Positions 42,869 through 55,279 of a stretch of DNA of 64,000 bases are shown piece by piece. Position numbers and translations under genes: made by a program. Position 1 is the stretch's first letter, and the number at the start of each line of letters is the position of its first letter. The notes beneath the pieces were generated by a model. That model saw only the letters and a program-made list of their open reading frames with translations. It had not been told where the DNA came from and did not search any database. The stretch comes from Cerrena zonata (taxonomy: Eukaryota > Basidiomycota > Agaricomycetes > Polyporales > Cerrenaceae). The DNA is taken from contig JASBNA010000012.1 in the NCBI GenBank assembly GCA_038087015.1, forward strand, positions 806,001 to 870,000, in the 5' to 3' direction.

Positions 42869-43502
42869 ATGCGAGACATGGCACCAGAGCAACAAATCAA
42901 CGCACTTGGACTCTCCTCTTCGAATGACCACGATTATGATTACGACGTGTACTATTTTGCCCCTTCGCGTTCGCCGTATATCGTCTCGCCAGAGGATTAT
43001 GAGGCCTTCGACCAGCTTGAAGTTCGTGCTAGAAGGGCTTGTGGTGTTAAGTACAGGCTGACAATGGGATACTCACAGGGTCCGAGTCTTAACAGATGGA
43101 TGTTCCTCCATGATGCTCTCCCCACGCGCTCGATCTCTCCGGTCAGGACACCCATCCTTCTCCATTCCCACATCTTGACATCATATCTTGGATTTTTGCA
43201 GGTATTGTCGCACTCGTACTCGATAAACTCCGACTTTGTCTTCCCAGAGGTTGAAGCTGAAGGTGGTCTTGGGGGTTTGTTCAGAACAGGCTTCAGGAAC
43301 ATGGTACGTCTAGACTTCAGTTATTTCATTTGTATCGTGTTGATCTTTTGACACCTTGATCTTGCGTCGCGCTTCGTGCTTCTTGCGTTTCAACTTGAAG
43401 TCATACAGGTTGTCACACCGTCTTGACACGTTCTGGGGCGTTGTTCAGGAAACCGTTCGCGTCACACGTCGCAAGCTTCTGGGCTTGATACTTGATGCTT
43501 GA
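42869..43502 (+). CDS. DYDYD-family protein, copy D (four exons, 139 aa, unknown function)
   Basis: Not recognised. Exons 42869-43021, 43079-43141, 43202-43303 and 43401-43502 sum to 140 codons including the stop. Exon 1 gives MRDMAPEQQINALGL, DYDYDVYYFAPSRSP and YIVSPEDYEAFDQLE. Exon 2 gives GPSLNRWMFLHDALP. Exon 3 is three codons shorter than in copies A and C and exon 4 three codons longer, so the total is unchanged. The end reads RLSHRLDTFWGVVQETVRV, then LLGLILDA. A TATTTAAA box at 42793-42800 and a TCGCTTGGCC box at 42735-42744 precede it. An alternative start is the Met at codon 4. The coding call is firm from the conserved splice frame. Confidence 0.78.
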
Positions 43503-45406
43503 GGAGCACGCCACACACTTCATGAATATGTTCACTTGAATTGCTTGATCACGCGTCGAAGTTTTGCTTGATGTGCTGTAATGGAACAGGTGTTGTTGTT
43601 TAACGTTTAGAGCGCGTTGGGATTTGTTTCTTGATGTCTTCGTTCTTGTTTATCTTTGCTAATGTGCTTCGTTCTTCTCCCTTGACGATATACTAAAAAT
43701 GTCGCGCGCGATGCTGTCGCCTTTGGTCAAAATTGTAATATAATGTATAATTGGTTAGAGTATTCGGAATGTATATAGTCACTAGTTTATGTCTTGCACG
43801 CTTAGATATGAGACTTGAAGCTTGAAGGTTGTTGAACATTGATTTCTTGAAGGCGTAGGCTCACAGCTTGACACGAAGTCGATACAACTTGAAGTACGCA
43901 GTTCACGGCCGACAATCGAGACTTGCTGTACTTGTCTTCGTGATATTGCGAGTTGAATTCTGATAACGGGACAATTCCTTCTCAACGCTCGAGCGTGCAG
44001 ACGTGGTGGTAGGGGTAAAAGAAGACGGGAACAGCACCATCTGGCGTCGTGTCCAGGCTCTAACAATGCGGCTCCGAACCAGGGCATGTTGTACTTGGGT
44101 TTGCAATAACCGACAAACCTGCCTATTTTAGAAGTGAGTCATCTATCTCGTTATAGATGTTGATATCTTTACGTACTTATGGCAACTAACGCTGAGCTCT
44201 GATGGGAAAAGCTGATTCTTTCCACGAGAGCCGCCACCATCGTACCAGGATTTCTTTAGACAGTTATTGGTGTAAAAGAGACTTGTGAACGCTACGCCTA
44301 TTTATAACGCACCTTCGAAGGACTTTCCGTCGGACCAGAGAGGGAGTTCAATTTTCGAGCTTGCGGTGATAAGTAGCAAGCCCTACAGCGTGGCCGTGTG
44401 CAATAAGTGATAAGCAGGTAAGTTGTCTAGCGAATATCCTCAATCTCGGGCTTGAACGCTGAACGTTGAGGTATGAGATTCACTTAGAAGACTGGGGCGA
44501 AACCTAATACGAACGTTACTGGTAAGGATGACAGCTTCCTGATTGGGAAAGCGTCCTCGGCTTTGGTTATAAGAGCGATGGTCATTATATATATGTCAAT
44601 CGATAGTAATATATCCAACGTAATTTCCGGTGGAAAATACAACGGTCACTAGTAAAATCATAGAGAGCAAGTTAAACATACTTGAGAATATATCCGTGAG
44701 GGACACTTGATCAAGAGCTGTAGGAAATCAGCTTATGCATTATTACCCAACTTATCTTAAGTCGGTTTATGAACTATAATGATGTAGCAGAACTTCAGTG
44801 CGTACGGGCTTTCACAGTGAATCAATATAGTCAATGGTCCGGCAGAGGGTTGTTGATCGAATGGAATTGAAGAACAAAGTTGACAGTATAAGTGTGCTGA
44901 CACCTCGTTCGCCGAGGTGAAGTTCTGTTTTCGATCCAAGTCAGGCCTTCAGGCTTTCAGCTCAAGCCTCCGAGGTATTGGTGAGTCGTTGACTCGTAAG
45001 CACATTGAGCGCTTATAATTTTAAGAAGCCTTTGCCTTTTCTGGATAGATAGTGCTAAATATGGCAAGTAATACTTACGCGATATGATCATGATCTATGC
45101 GAAACCCTCAATGAATGCTCCTAGCTTTCACCTCTTTCCTTCCCACCTGTAAGTTGTCTCTTTCAAAAGAACGCTATTGAGGTTGTGCAACTACATTCAT
45201 AATCCTATCATCATGCACAGCTCCATCACTGCCCCGGCAACCCAGTCATTTGCTCAGTCATCCTGGGCGGTTCCGCGATCCCTGAATCATACACGGACCG
45301 GAATTGTTGAAACACACAGACTAAGGTATAAGACTATACCTCCGACATACCATCATACTCGATACAACACAACTCTTTCTCATACATCTACACACCTGTA
45401 CACTCA
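43503..45406. other. Gene-poor region between copy D and VMS1
   Basis: The first 550 bases hold module flank. A GTAATATAATGTATAATTGG stretch near 43735 and a GGTGGTAGGGGTAAAAGAAG block near 44003 resemble the copy C flank, and a TTGAAGCTTGAAG repeat lies near 43815. Beyond that nothing is seen until the VMS1 promoter. Confidence 0.4.
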
Positions 45407-47592
45407 ATGGCACCCCACGAACAATACCATGTCTTTGCGCTTCCCCCTCAACTTCTCGACTCTTTGATTCCAAGAGACATAGTCAATCAACCACCGTCGT
45501 CTCCTCGATTAGAGTCACCACCTCCTCCTATAGAACGTACCGCCGCCCCATCTAGGGCGTGCAATGTCTGTCTAGGAACGTCATTTGCAGATGTCGACTC
45601 TCAAAGGGCCCATTTTCGTTCAGATTGGCATCGGTACAATGTAAAGATGCGTTTGAAGGGAAGCGATCCTGTTACAGAGAGCCAATTTAGCAAACTGGTC
45701 GATAGTGCGTCATGATTTCTCTAATCTCTCGTGAAATGTGCTCAGAACGACTATGTCATTACGCAGGTCTCGAGGACTCGATATCTGGCTCGGCCTCATC
45801 ATCCGACGAAGATTTGGACCAAGATTCAGATGCTGTCGATGCACTTGTTGATCGAGCGAAACGTCTCAAAACCAGGTCTCCATCTCCTTCCTCCGTATCA
45901 AAAGTGCCTCAAACGCCACAAATATGGTTCCATTCCCCACCCTCTACCCAACTGGGTATCTACAAAACCATCTTTACACAAAAGACACTATCGCCATCTG
46001 CATACCTTGATGAGTTAAAAGACATGCAAACTCCGAAAGAAGGTGGACGTACCTGGGCATTGTTCATGACTGCAGGCGGTCACTTTGCCGGTGCGATCGT
46101 GAGGGTTAGCAAACCGGAAGGAGCCGATGAAGGAGCTACGAAGAAGGGAAAACAGAAGAAACCTGTTCCCGATCTTGAGGTTCTCAAACACAAAACGTTC
46201 CACAGATATACGAGTAAGCAAATCTTCTTGGAGTTGTGGAATTTGGGCTGACTTGAATAATAGCTCGTAAAAAGCAGGGTGGGTCCCAAGGGTTAAACGA
46301 TAATGCAAAGAGCAAGGCTATCAGTGCCGGTGCGATGCTTCGACGATATGGAGAACAGGCCTTGCGAGATGATATTCGCAATTTGTTGCAAGAATGGGCT
46401 GAAGATATTGAAGAATGCGAACGGGTATTTATTCGAGCGAGTGTATCTAATCGTCGGATTTTCCTTGATTATGAAGGGGCTATCCTCGCTAAAGGTATCT
46501 TACTAAATTTTACTAGTCATTGCATTGGGATTTACCTTGTTTCTAGGTGATGAGCGTCTCAGGACATTCCCCTTCCCCACTCGACGACCTGTAAGTCATT
46601 TCTTTTTCAATTATATGCTCAAACATTGATAATTTGTACAGACCCAATCCGAACTTTCTCGCTGTATCCTTGAACTCACACGAGTGAAAGTCTCACATCT
46701 CACAGAAGATGCACTCCGAGAACAAGACGAAGCATACCTCGCCTCTCTTCCCAAACCTAAACCCATTCCCTCAGCCCTTCCAGAATCCCCACCGAAACCC
46801 AAAGATACCTCAGCCCCAAAATTATCCCCTGAGGAACTTCAACTCCGGGACAAATGGACTCGGCTTCTTGACATGATTCACAAAGGCAAACTAGACCTCC
46901 TCAAGACATTCTGGACTAAGGAAGCCGAAGCTCTTGGTGGTGTCGATGCACCAATACCAGCTTGGACGGGCGAGAAAGGAGGGACGTTACTCCAAGTGGC
47001 TGCTTCGGCTGGTCAAGAAGATATCACACGCTGGCTTCTTGAAGACCTCCATGCGGACCCGACGATTGATGTCTCCACTGATATCGTCATCGATGCAGGT
47101 GGGGAGTCCGACGACGAAGGACAAGCAGGTCCAAGCTCCGGCTCAGGTTCACGAAGAACCGCATATAGCATCGCACGTACGAAAGCTGTGCGAAATGTCT
47201 TTAGACGATGTGCGGCTTCTCATCCAGATTGGTGGGATTGGTTGGGGATGGAGAAAGGTGGAGCTCGTGTCCCGAGTGTTCTTACGAAAGAGATGGAGGA
47301 GGGGAGAGATGAGAAGAAGAAAGTTCGGAGGAAGGGGTTGAAGGATCGTATTAGGGAGAGACAGGAGAAAGAGGCGGGAAGAGCACCTAGTCCGACTGTT
47401 GAACCTGAACCTGTGGTTCCGCAAAGTAGGTCGGAGGCAAGGCAGGAGCCGACGACTGGGCCAAGAAAGTTGGGCGGTACATCGGGGAGCACAGAGGGTG
47501 TAGCTGGGTTGACTCCGGAGATGAGGATGAAGATTGAGAGGGAGAGAAGAGCGAGGGCCATAGAAGCTCGGTTTCAGGCTGCGAGGAAATGA
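45407..47592 (+). CDS. VMS1: Vms1/ANKZF1 peptidyl-tRNA hydrolase of ribosome quality control
   Basis: Releases nascent chains from stalled 60S-peptidyl-tRNA complexes and links to Cdc48/p97. Exons 45407-45704, 45767-46213, 46264-46494, 46547-46590 and 46642-47592 give 657 codons, the usual size. In order: a C2H2-type finger (ACNVCLGTSFADVDSQRAHF, SDWHRYN), an acidic linker, and the VLRF1 hydrolase domain (RTWALFMTAGGHFAGAIVRV, HKTFHRYTTRKKQGGSQG). The GGSQ glutamine is the catalytic residue analogous to the eRF1 GGQ. Then come AGAMLRRYGEQALRDDI, VFIRASVSNRRIFLDYEG, an ankyrin-like segment (GTLLQVAASAGQEDITRWLL) and a C-terminal Arg/Ala helix (RERRARAIEARFQAARK) that fits the VCP-interacting motif. 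It converges on BRN1 with a 276-base gap. Confidence 0.93.
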
Positions 47593-47868
47593 AAATGGGT
47601 TAGTGTGGCTGTCGCTGGCGATATTTGTTACGTGGATGTTATGTGCTACGTGAAGAAGAGTAGGCAGAGTTGTATGTTATTCATGATACTTATAGCTTAG
47701 GATACAACATATTTAGTTCATAACCAATAGAGACGCAGAGCAAGAAAATCAGACGGAGGCGAATAAAAAGAAAGTAATGAAATATGTATAGAATGTAAAT
47801 ATCGACAAGACACGAAAAAATCCAACAGAGTAAACAAGCAATGCATATCATAGTGAGATGCAACACAG

Positions 47869-50771
47869 CTATGCCGCAGGTGCCGCTGTTGGATCTCGAT
47901 AGACCTAAACGAATGAAGATACGATTAGTACGATTCAGAGATATACACCGATGAGAATGAGATTATTTACCTTCAGGTCCCAAATATTCCCAACTCTCTT
48001 TTCATCCTCTGCGTCAGGATTCTCCTCGCCTGTTTCGAGTTTGAGACCCTGCTCGTTCGCCAGATGTAGCAGACAGATGAAACAGAAACTAGTACTGATT
48101 TCTTCCAATTTGTCTTTCGGATAATTCCTCTGCAGGCCCGAAATGACATTGGTGAACACCCTAGCCTCCTTCGGATCTGTCGCCTCCTCATCCTATTCAC
48201 GATAAACATCAAACATCAATCTCGAATCAACATGAATTGACGGATGAACGTACCATATCAATATCCTCATCGACATCCTCTTTCTTCTCAGAAACAGTAA
48301 TATCCAGGTTCTTCCAGATATTCTCCTTCAACTTCCTCACATCTACCCTCTTCGCTCTCTTAGCATAGTTCACATACTCTGGTCGGACACGTCTCGTCAG
48401 ACCAGCTGTAGCAGCTAAGAGATCCTGTTCTCCAGGTTCTACTATAGTTGAAGGACCACCATCGCCATCGTAAACATCATCGAACCCGGGGCATCGTCGA
48501 AGTCGTCGTGGAAGAATTGAGTATTGAAGGGGATCGCACCACCTCCTTGAGCTATTGGCATTCAGGTTAGTGATCAACTGAGAGAGGAGGGGAAGGGTAG
48601 AAACACGTACTCTCATCAGGTTCTTCGCCATTTTGACCTGCCGCCTGTTCTGCAGCAGCTTGCGCCCAGAAGTTCTCATCGATTTCTCCGTCGGGTCTAT
48701 CATCTAGACGTGAACGTTGACCACGCATTCGTAACTAGTCAAAATATTAGATTAGATTTTCGGACAAAAAAACCTGGTAGTCGGTTGACGTACCGAGAAT
48801 TGAGGTTTCAAGAAAAGCGTGACGAGTTGCCTGCTCGAGAAATGCATATCATCAGGCAAGGTCTGATCATATCGCTTCTCTTTCTTTTCTGCATCTTTGC
48901 CCTTCCGGCCACGACCACCCTTCTTACTGGTCTTTGAGGTGGAAGCTGCAGGCAGAGTAATTCCAGCACCACGGGTAACGGGTGCAAAGAGTTCCTTTTG
49001 TATCTCCTTGGGATCTTTCTGCGCAGGAGTCAAGAAGTCGATCTTGAATGGTTCTTTACGTTCTTTGCGGGGTTTGGGAGCAGCCTCTGCTGCGTCGGCT
49101 GTTCAAGGGCGTTGGTTATGGGGAGAGAAAGAATATGATCGAGGGACTTACGACGTCTGACAACCTTTCTGAGTTTCCAGTGCTCAGGACCGGCCCAGTT
49201 CTTTAGGAACGACTGGTCAAAGTAATCCATCATCGTCCCGCCTTCCGCATTCGTCATCGCAAGAACGAGATCCCGTTCGTTAGGTGCTTTCCGGGGGTCA
49301 AACGGTACGAACGCCCTCTGGTTCAGCATGATTCCCTCCATCATGTTCTGGTGCGCCGCCGCCCTCCTCTTCACCGAATTGATCTGGACTACCAGGACTA
49401 CCTGCACCCTGGTTCGTCTGGCATGTAATCGTCGCCAACTGCTTGGTCGCCGACAAAGAAGTCTTCAACTGGTGCGGGCATGTCGCCGTCCATATCCATG
49501 GGAGCATCCATGTCATCTTGGAATGGTTCGTTATCGTGTTCGTCGTCGTCGTCATCGTCGAGAGAGGTAGCATTGTTGTGGAAGAAATTGTCGTCGACTG
49601 CAAAAGGATCCTTGGAGAACGAGAATCCTTCGAGGGAATGGCAGATAGCTTTATCCTCAAGCTCATCGACATCTGGCATGAATTGCTCTTGAGAGAGGAG
49701 ATGTTAATAGCTTATCGAAGGAAACTATTCAGGGACACAAACCTCTTAGATAGCTAAGATCAACTTCGTCTGGGGGCTCTTCAAGAAGTTCATCATCTTC
49801 TCCTTTGCTAATGGAGTCACTGGCGTCGAATACGACACGGAGGCCCCCGTCGGGACTAACACCCAAGCTTAAATGGTTCATCAACAGTCCTTGAGCACCA
49901 CCTTCATCGAAGTCGGCACATGTCTTGCGGAAAAGAGGATCGACCTTGAACTCCAAGTCAAGTTTCTTGTTTCGTAGTTGCGTTACATTCTTGGCCAGAG
50001 TGGTTTCTGCTCTATGTGTTTTCCGCTTCCGTTGACCCTGAGTACCTTCACCGCCATCTGGGTTATCTTCGTCTCCTTCTTCATCGCCGTCCCGTCCCTC
50101 ATTAGCAAGATTACTCAGAAGCTTTCCGGTCTCCGTTCCGACACTATCAACACGACTGGTCCAGATTTTCACGCAGCCGTCAAGAGTACATGAAGCTCGT
50201 TGAAAGTTGATCGAATTGTCGGTGTTGTTTCGCAAGAGGGACATATCATGGAAATAGTCGATCAAAGCAAAGTTCCATGAATTGGCAGCATTGATTTTCT
50301 GAACGACAAATATATTAAGCACGTAGGTACAAAGAGTCGTAGGGAAAGACACACATTGTCTGTTGCCATCTTCATCCATTCCTCAAAATTAGAGTTCATG
50401 ACGTCTAGTGGGACATTGATCTCGGGTTGTTGTGCAATAGAAAGAAGCTGTTGTTTCTGTTTCGCATGTGCAGCTGCGCGAACATCGTCCTGTGGGTTGC
50501 CTTCGCCCGAGGGACCCGCTTCATCATTGGGGAGAGGTACCTTCGCGCTCTTCCGCCGTCTCCGTTTCTCTGCAGCATCATCGTTGATGTTTATGGACTT
50601 TTGAGCACCCCGCCCATTGTCCGAGGTAAAACTAGCGTCATAGGCATCGCTAATGCGTTTCTTTGAGAGTGTCCGACCAGGGGGTTTGGGGGTGGCGTCG
50701 GGTTCGGTGTCGTTTCCAGAGTCAGAGTCGACCACTCTAGCTTGTTTCGCCGCGCGGGCACGAGGAGGCAT
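47869..50771 (-). CDS. BRN1: Condensin complex subunit 2 (Brn1/CAP-H, kleisin)
   Basis: Kleisin that bridges the Smc2-Smc4 heads in condensin, for mitotic chromosome compaction. The first exons are 50355-50771 and 49743-50298, with exon 3 starting at 49687. Further exons run to a short last exon ending at 47871-47869 (VYRDPTAAPAA). Family segments in order: NVPLDVMNSNFEEWMKMATDN, SWNFALIDYFHDMSLLRN, RASCTLDGCVKIWTSRVDSV, LEFKVDPLFRKTCADFDEGG, FVPFDPRKAPNERDLVLAMT, DYFDQSFLKNWAGPEHWKLR, EPFKIDFLTPAQKD, RRVRPEYVNYAKRAKRVDV, KLKENIWKNLDI and the C-terminal winged helix (SFCFICLLHLANEQGL). A one-base deletion is suggested at the CCCGGGG near 48485-48491, inside DAPGFDDVYDG. It can formally be bypassed by a 45-base GT..AG intron. 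The junction near 49380-49430, in an acidic linker, is also uncertain. Confidence 0.92.
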
Positions 50772-51135
50772 CGTTTATATTGAGAAGATAGTCGTGGTCG
50801 TCGTGTAAGTCGTTCTCCACCAACAGTCGCGACGCGTCGCACCACGTGAGCCAGCGCTTAAACCCAATTACTGTACAACAGTTGTACGGATGAACTTCAC
50901 ATCTACAATATAAAGACATTTATTGTGTATATTTTTCAAAGAGTACTTGCAGAAGCCCAACAGAAAATACTGTATAGCTCGCCAACGGAACACATTCTGG
51001 ATATACTGTATGAGTTGAAAGGAATCTTTATAGTACATGAGCGTCTATTTGAATTCAATTTCGGTTCCGTCTCGACAAAGCTGGTTTCATTCAACTCATT
51101 CACATTGAATCGTTCCTTTTTCTAATACAACGACT
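50772..51135. promoter_or_regulatory. Divergent promoter between BRN1 and the EF-hand-like gene
   Basis: 364 bases separate the two outward-facing start codons. A tACAACAGTTGTAc palindrome is visible at about 50873-50887. No strong TATA box was seen on either side. Confidence 0.45.
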
Positions 51136-52268
51136 ATGAGTACCTCTGAAGTGGATGCGGCCTTCTCAGCTCTGCCGCATTCTATCAGGAAACGCATAGA
51201 CTCTGCTTTCGACGATGCCCTAGGTTCTAAATCTCAAACCGATTATCCACGCAAAAGGAGGAAGGTCTCCAATGCCGGTGGCTTTGTAACCCCCGAGGTG
51301 CCCTCTGCTGGTGGTTTCATGGTCGATGAACCGGCACCTGGAGGCTTTATTATAGATGATCCTGCCCCAGGAGGGTTCATACCCGAGGAGTCAACTAGTG
51401 GTGGTGGGTTTATTATAGACGAGGACGATGCAAACCTAGAAACCACGCAAGAAGGGCCTTCGCAAATTCCCCTGTCTCTGATACCAACCGCATTACAGCT
51501 ACTGGATCTACCACCAGATGATGAGGACGTGCTCTCCGTATTCCGTAACGCTGCATCAGGGTGGAGTGATTCCTCCCGAGGTAGTCGACCTAGAGAAGAC
51601 GGGGACGACCAGTTTGTCAGTCGGAAAGACTGGAGAGCTGTCTGCGCAGCCCTTCTTGATACTGGAGATGCTTCGAATGATGCTGATGATGCCGATGAAG
51701 ACGGTGGAGATGTCGAGATGCAAGATCAAGTTGAAGAGGAAGATGATGTTCCTTCTGGCGAAGAGTATGACCCGTCAGATTCGCCCTTGTCAAGTGCTGA
51801 AGAAGACGATGACGACGGCGAATACAATGAAGGCGGAGGTGGCTTTGTTCCCTCGAAGAAATCCAAAGGCAAGCAACCCGCTCGAGGAACACGTTCACGG
51901 AAGAAGACTATGACGGACGAAGACTTCGAAGACGACGACGTTCTAAATGCACCTAAACGTATTACCCCACGCCAGAAAGCAGAATGTCGACGAACATTCG
52001 CTTTGTTTTTCCCAGACGTGGATGATGAAGAATTAGATAAGAAACGCATCATGATTCGAGATGTCTCACGGATAGCGACATTGCTGAAGGAGAAGCTGAC
52101 GGCGGAGAACGTATGTGCCTACCTTCGACCAGTATATCTTTTGAGCTAAACTTAGAGTCGGTGTATTGACAGATTGTGGAGATGCTCGAAACATTCTCGA
52201 CCTCTGCTGACAAATCGGTAACTTTGTCGGACTTCGAGACATTGATGATCACTGCGAAGTTGGCCTGA
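51136..52268 (+). CDS. Acidic protein with GGF repeats and an EF-hand-like C-terminus
   Basis: Conserved fungal hypothetical type; function not known to me. Exons 51136-52110 and 52173-52268 join to 357 codons. The N-terminus (FSALPHSIRKRIDSAFDDAL) is helical and is followed by a basic PRKRRKVS, a likely nuclear localisation signal. Next come five imperfect repeats built on GGFxxxxPxP at about residues 49-96 and a long acidic region (DEDGGDVEMQ, EEEDDVPSGEEYDPSDSP) with another GGGGF. A basic KKSKGKQPARGTRSRKK patch precedes the ordered end: ITPRQKAECRRTFALFFPDV, RIMIRDVSRIATLLKEKLTA and IVEMLETFSTSADKSVTLSD, an EF-hand/calmodulin-like helical pair without a complete calcium loop. No frame breaks. 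Confidence 0.82.
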
Positions 52269-52744
52269 GGCAACTTTGGTCTGCTGCTACGATTCGTGGA
52301 CTCAGCTGCGCTATCTGTCATCTCCGGAATCCGGGTGTAATATTCATTTTGTTACAATATTTAGTTCCACCTCTCTACTATCACAATAATAGTAGCGGAG
52401 ATTTCTACCGTTTTGAACTCCATCATCACAATTCACAGGTCAATAGAAGCGAACGGATGTTCTCATCATCTCCGTCTAGTAACTTTGGGTGTGATTTGGA
52501 GGTCTTACCTCGAGTTTGCTACCCCAGAAAAGGCAGCTCATTAAAAGGGAGAGATATGGAACAAACGACGGCAGGTCCGTTGATGTGGCCACGCCTACAA
52601 TTGGACAAGTGAGTCAACTTATCTGATGGTCCTTCGATTTCTAACCAAGTCCATATTGCTCAACCACATCGAAGGTGGCGGAGAAGGAATATGGAAGTTC
52701 CGAAGAACAGCAGTGGTGCACATGCGATGTTATTCGTGAGAATA
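52269..52744. other. Intergenic, no gene seen
   Basis: Short ORFs only. It separates the last housekeeping gene from the duplicated, decayed tail of the window. Confidence 0.4.
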
Positions 52745-53219
52745 TACACTTGAGACAATGTCTTTGTTCGTTCACCAGTAAGCAGGTATTGCCGCTCCAG
52801 CAGCAATGAATGTCCCAGTCCCAGGAAGTTCACGGGGTAAGAACATCAGGAACAATGGAGAAGCCTTCAATTTCCGGTCCTGAGATCAGGCATGCTGATT
52901 TCGGTCGCGAAGATGGATGAAGGCTTGCCAATAATATGATCAGACATGAGAAAGATCTAGATGGTGTCATACTGCAGAAGTTGCCGTATTGGAAATCAAC
53001 GATCTCAACGTGAAACGTACCAAAATATGGGGAATGAATACTGGATATGGCATTGTCTGCCAGTGCCAGTCGGCGAAGATCAAAACGGTATGTGTTTTTA
53101 ATTACACCCGACGTGGAGGGAATAGCAACCTTCCATAATTACGGACAACGAGCTGAGAAAGCTCAATAAATTGAACGCTACCTGACAGCCTGGGGGTTCC
53201 GAGATGAGGGACTCGGGGG

Positions 53220-54535
53220 TATGCAGGTGTTTGGACTATTATGTTCGCACGAAAATCGCACTGGCAGAATCAAGGGTGTAGAAAATATGTTCGATACCCA
53301 TGGAACGGAACAATCCTGTCAGGCGAAGGTAGATCCTTCTCATAGAACAATGCATTACACTGCTCATTGGCCATTAGCCGTTGGGGACGAAGAGCTACCC
53401 CAGATTTTTGAGAGAAACTTCCATCAGCGATTCTTGCCTTTGTTCTTCCCGTTTCCCAAAGACCCGATCGGCACATTCGTCATCCAGGCCTCGAACATCC
53501 CACCAGCAGCTTCAGAAAAATGATACGCCGAATTTTTACCTCCATTTCCACCACACTAACCTTCAAGCCCTCCTTTTCTCCTGCCAGCCTTGAGAGACAT
53601 CAGATTCTCCTCCGTCACTTCACTCAGTGTCCTTTTGCTGCCCAGATCATTCTCCAATGTGTGTGCAGGCCCGCTTGCCTTCTCTGCTCGTATCTCACCC
53701 CCTCTGCGATCCTCCTCTTTTCGCGATTTATCCTCCCGTTCCCGTGCCATAGCCTGGTGCTCTCAACCTCCTTCGTGGGAACACCCGCAACAACCCCGCG
53801 AACATCCGTCAACTGAGTCTGCAGCTTCGCTGTCTACGCTTCGTAAAATGCCGGTTGCGACGTGAGCAAATTCGAATATTCGGTACCGATAGCCTTGTTC
53901 TGCACTCGGTGCATCGGCAGCACCAGATCCTCCACCGTCACTACGTCCACTCGCTCCCATAGTTATCGCGGGAGCCGAAGGCAACTCCACCAACTTCCCG
54001 CCGGCCGTATTCTGGACAGATGGCGTACATTGCCATCCCGTACACGCTGTGTCACAAGCTCGAGGGTGTACAGATAGCTTGCATGTTCGTAGTCTGAGAG
54101 TAGCGACAGACCGACATCGACTGTCACCCCGTTTGTCGAGATACGCACATTGGGATATATAGGGTCGTTGCTAGATCTATCACTACAGAGTCCATTCGTT
54201 CAAAGTATATCAGGCAAGGAGGCAGTCCGTATGAAATTTTGGGTATGCCCAGTATAATTGCGGGCTGGCCTGGAGATTCCGACCGTTCAATTGTCACAAC
54301 ACGCGGACTACATCAAATTTCAGGCTATAATCATAAAGATATAAAAGAGAAAAGACAAACTTACCTCCGCCGAGTTGAATTGTTGTCCGTTGTAAGCCTC
54401 TGCAAACGCATTCGCACCAGCCGAGCTGCGGACGTTGATCACCACGATGCTCCAATTTGGTGTAGAATCGCTAGGCTGGACACAGTGTTGTTAAACAGCA
54501 CACCTCATTGATCCAATCTGAGAGCTGTACCGACT
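53220..54535. other. Segment present only in the left copy, with coding-like minus-strand fragments
   Basis: On the minus strand an AG-bounded open stretch (about 54,050-54,170) reads DPIYPNVRISTNGVTVDVGL, then LSDYEHASYLYTLELVTQRV. A second open stretch (53,763-53,993) reads VELPSAPAITMGASGRSDGG. The composition and the splice-like boundary suggest a remnant of a multi-exon gene, but I recognise no family. The plus-strand 100-codon ORF at 53,221-53,523 is less convincing. Confidence 0.3.
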
Positions 54536-55279
54536 ACAGACAAGTGGACCATTCCCTCAGGGGAGACGAAAGACAGAGAGTCTGATGGAGCCGTTCATCG
54601 TGAAGCGTGGAAACACATACCTTCAACCTATCCCCCCCTTTCTTTGCCGATATGTACTGGCTTTCTTGTTCAAGGCGATGGCCTTCCGTCGAGAGTGGTT
54701 CCTGGAAGTCTATCCAGTCAACGTGAATAGACCCAAGTCTGACAACTAGATGGTAAGTATTCGACGGTGTTGCTTCACCGCCGCGTAGCGGTTGTCCTCT
54801 TGATTATGTAGTGCATTCCAATGTGCGGCGGGTACAGAATGAGATGGTACTGGCTCAAGCAGTGAATTCGGAACGTATTAGCTTTGATTTGTCTCTAGGT
54901 TTTGACCTGTGTTTGTACTAGGTTAGTAGGCTATGCGGTCGAACTTTAGAAGTCGAAGCAACAATTAGTGATTTTTGAGAATTTATTATATTGTGATACT
55001 CTATTCTCATACTGGTCAAGTGTTCAGCACATTTCATCCTCAAAGGCCGTACTGGGGGATGAATTTTGTACTAGTGGCTAGTAGCTTCAAGTTGAGACAG
55101 CAAGCGGTCGCAAGACCGGCAAGTTCAAGCAACACCAGTATGCACAGCCACTGATGATATACGGATATAGTTCTCGTTATAAATCTGCATCATGCACCAA
55201 GCTGCACCGAGAGGCAATGTTGCGAACATAATACGTCTATAATCCATTTACATCGTTCTACCCGCACGCAACCTATACA

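Noticed and set aside
49398..49757. Plus-strand ORFs opposite the acidic part of BRN1
   Set aside because: Antisense of an Asp/Glu-rich exon gives long open Ser/Val-rich shadows.
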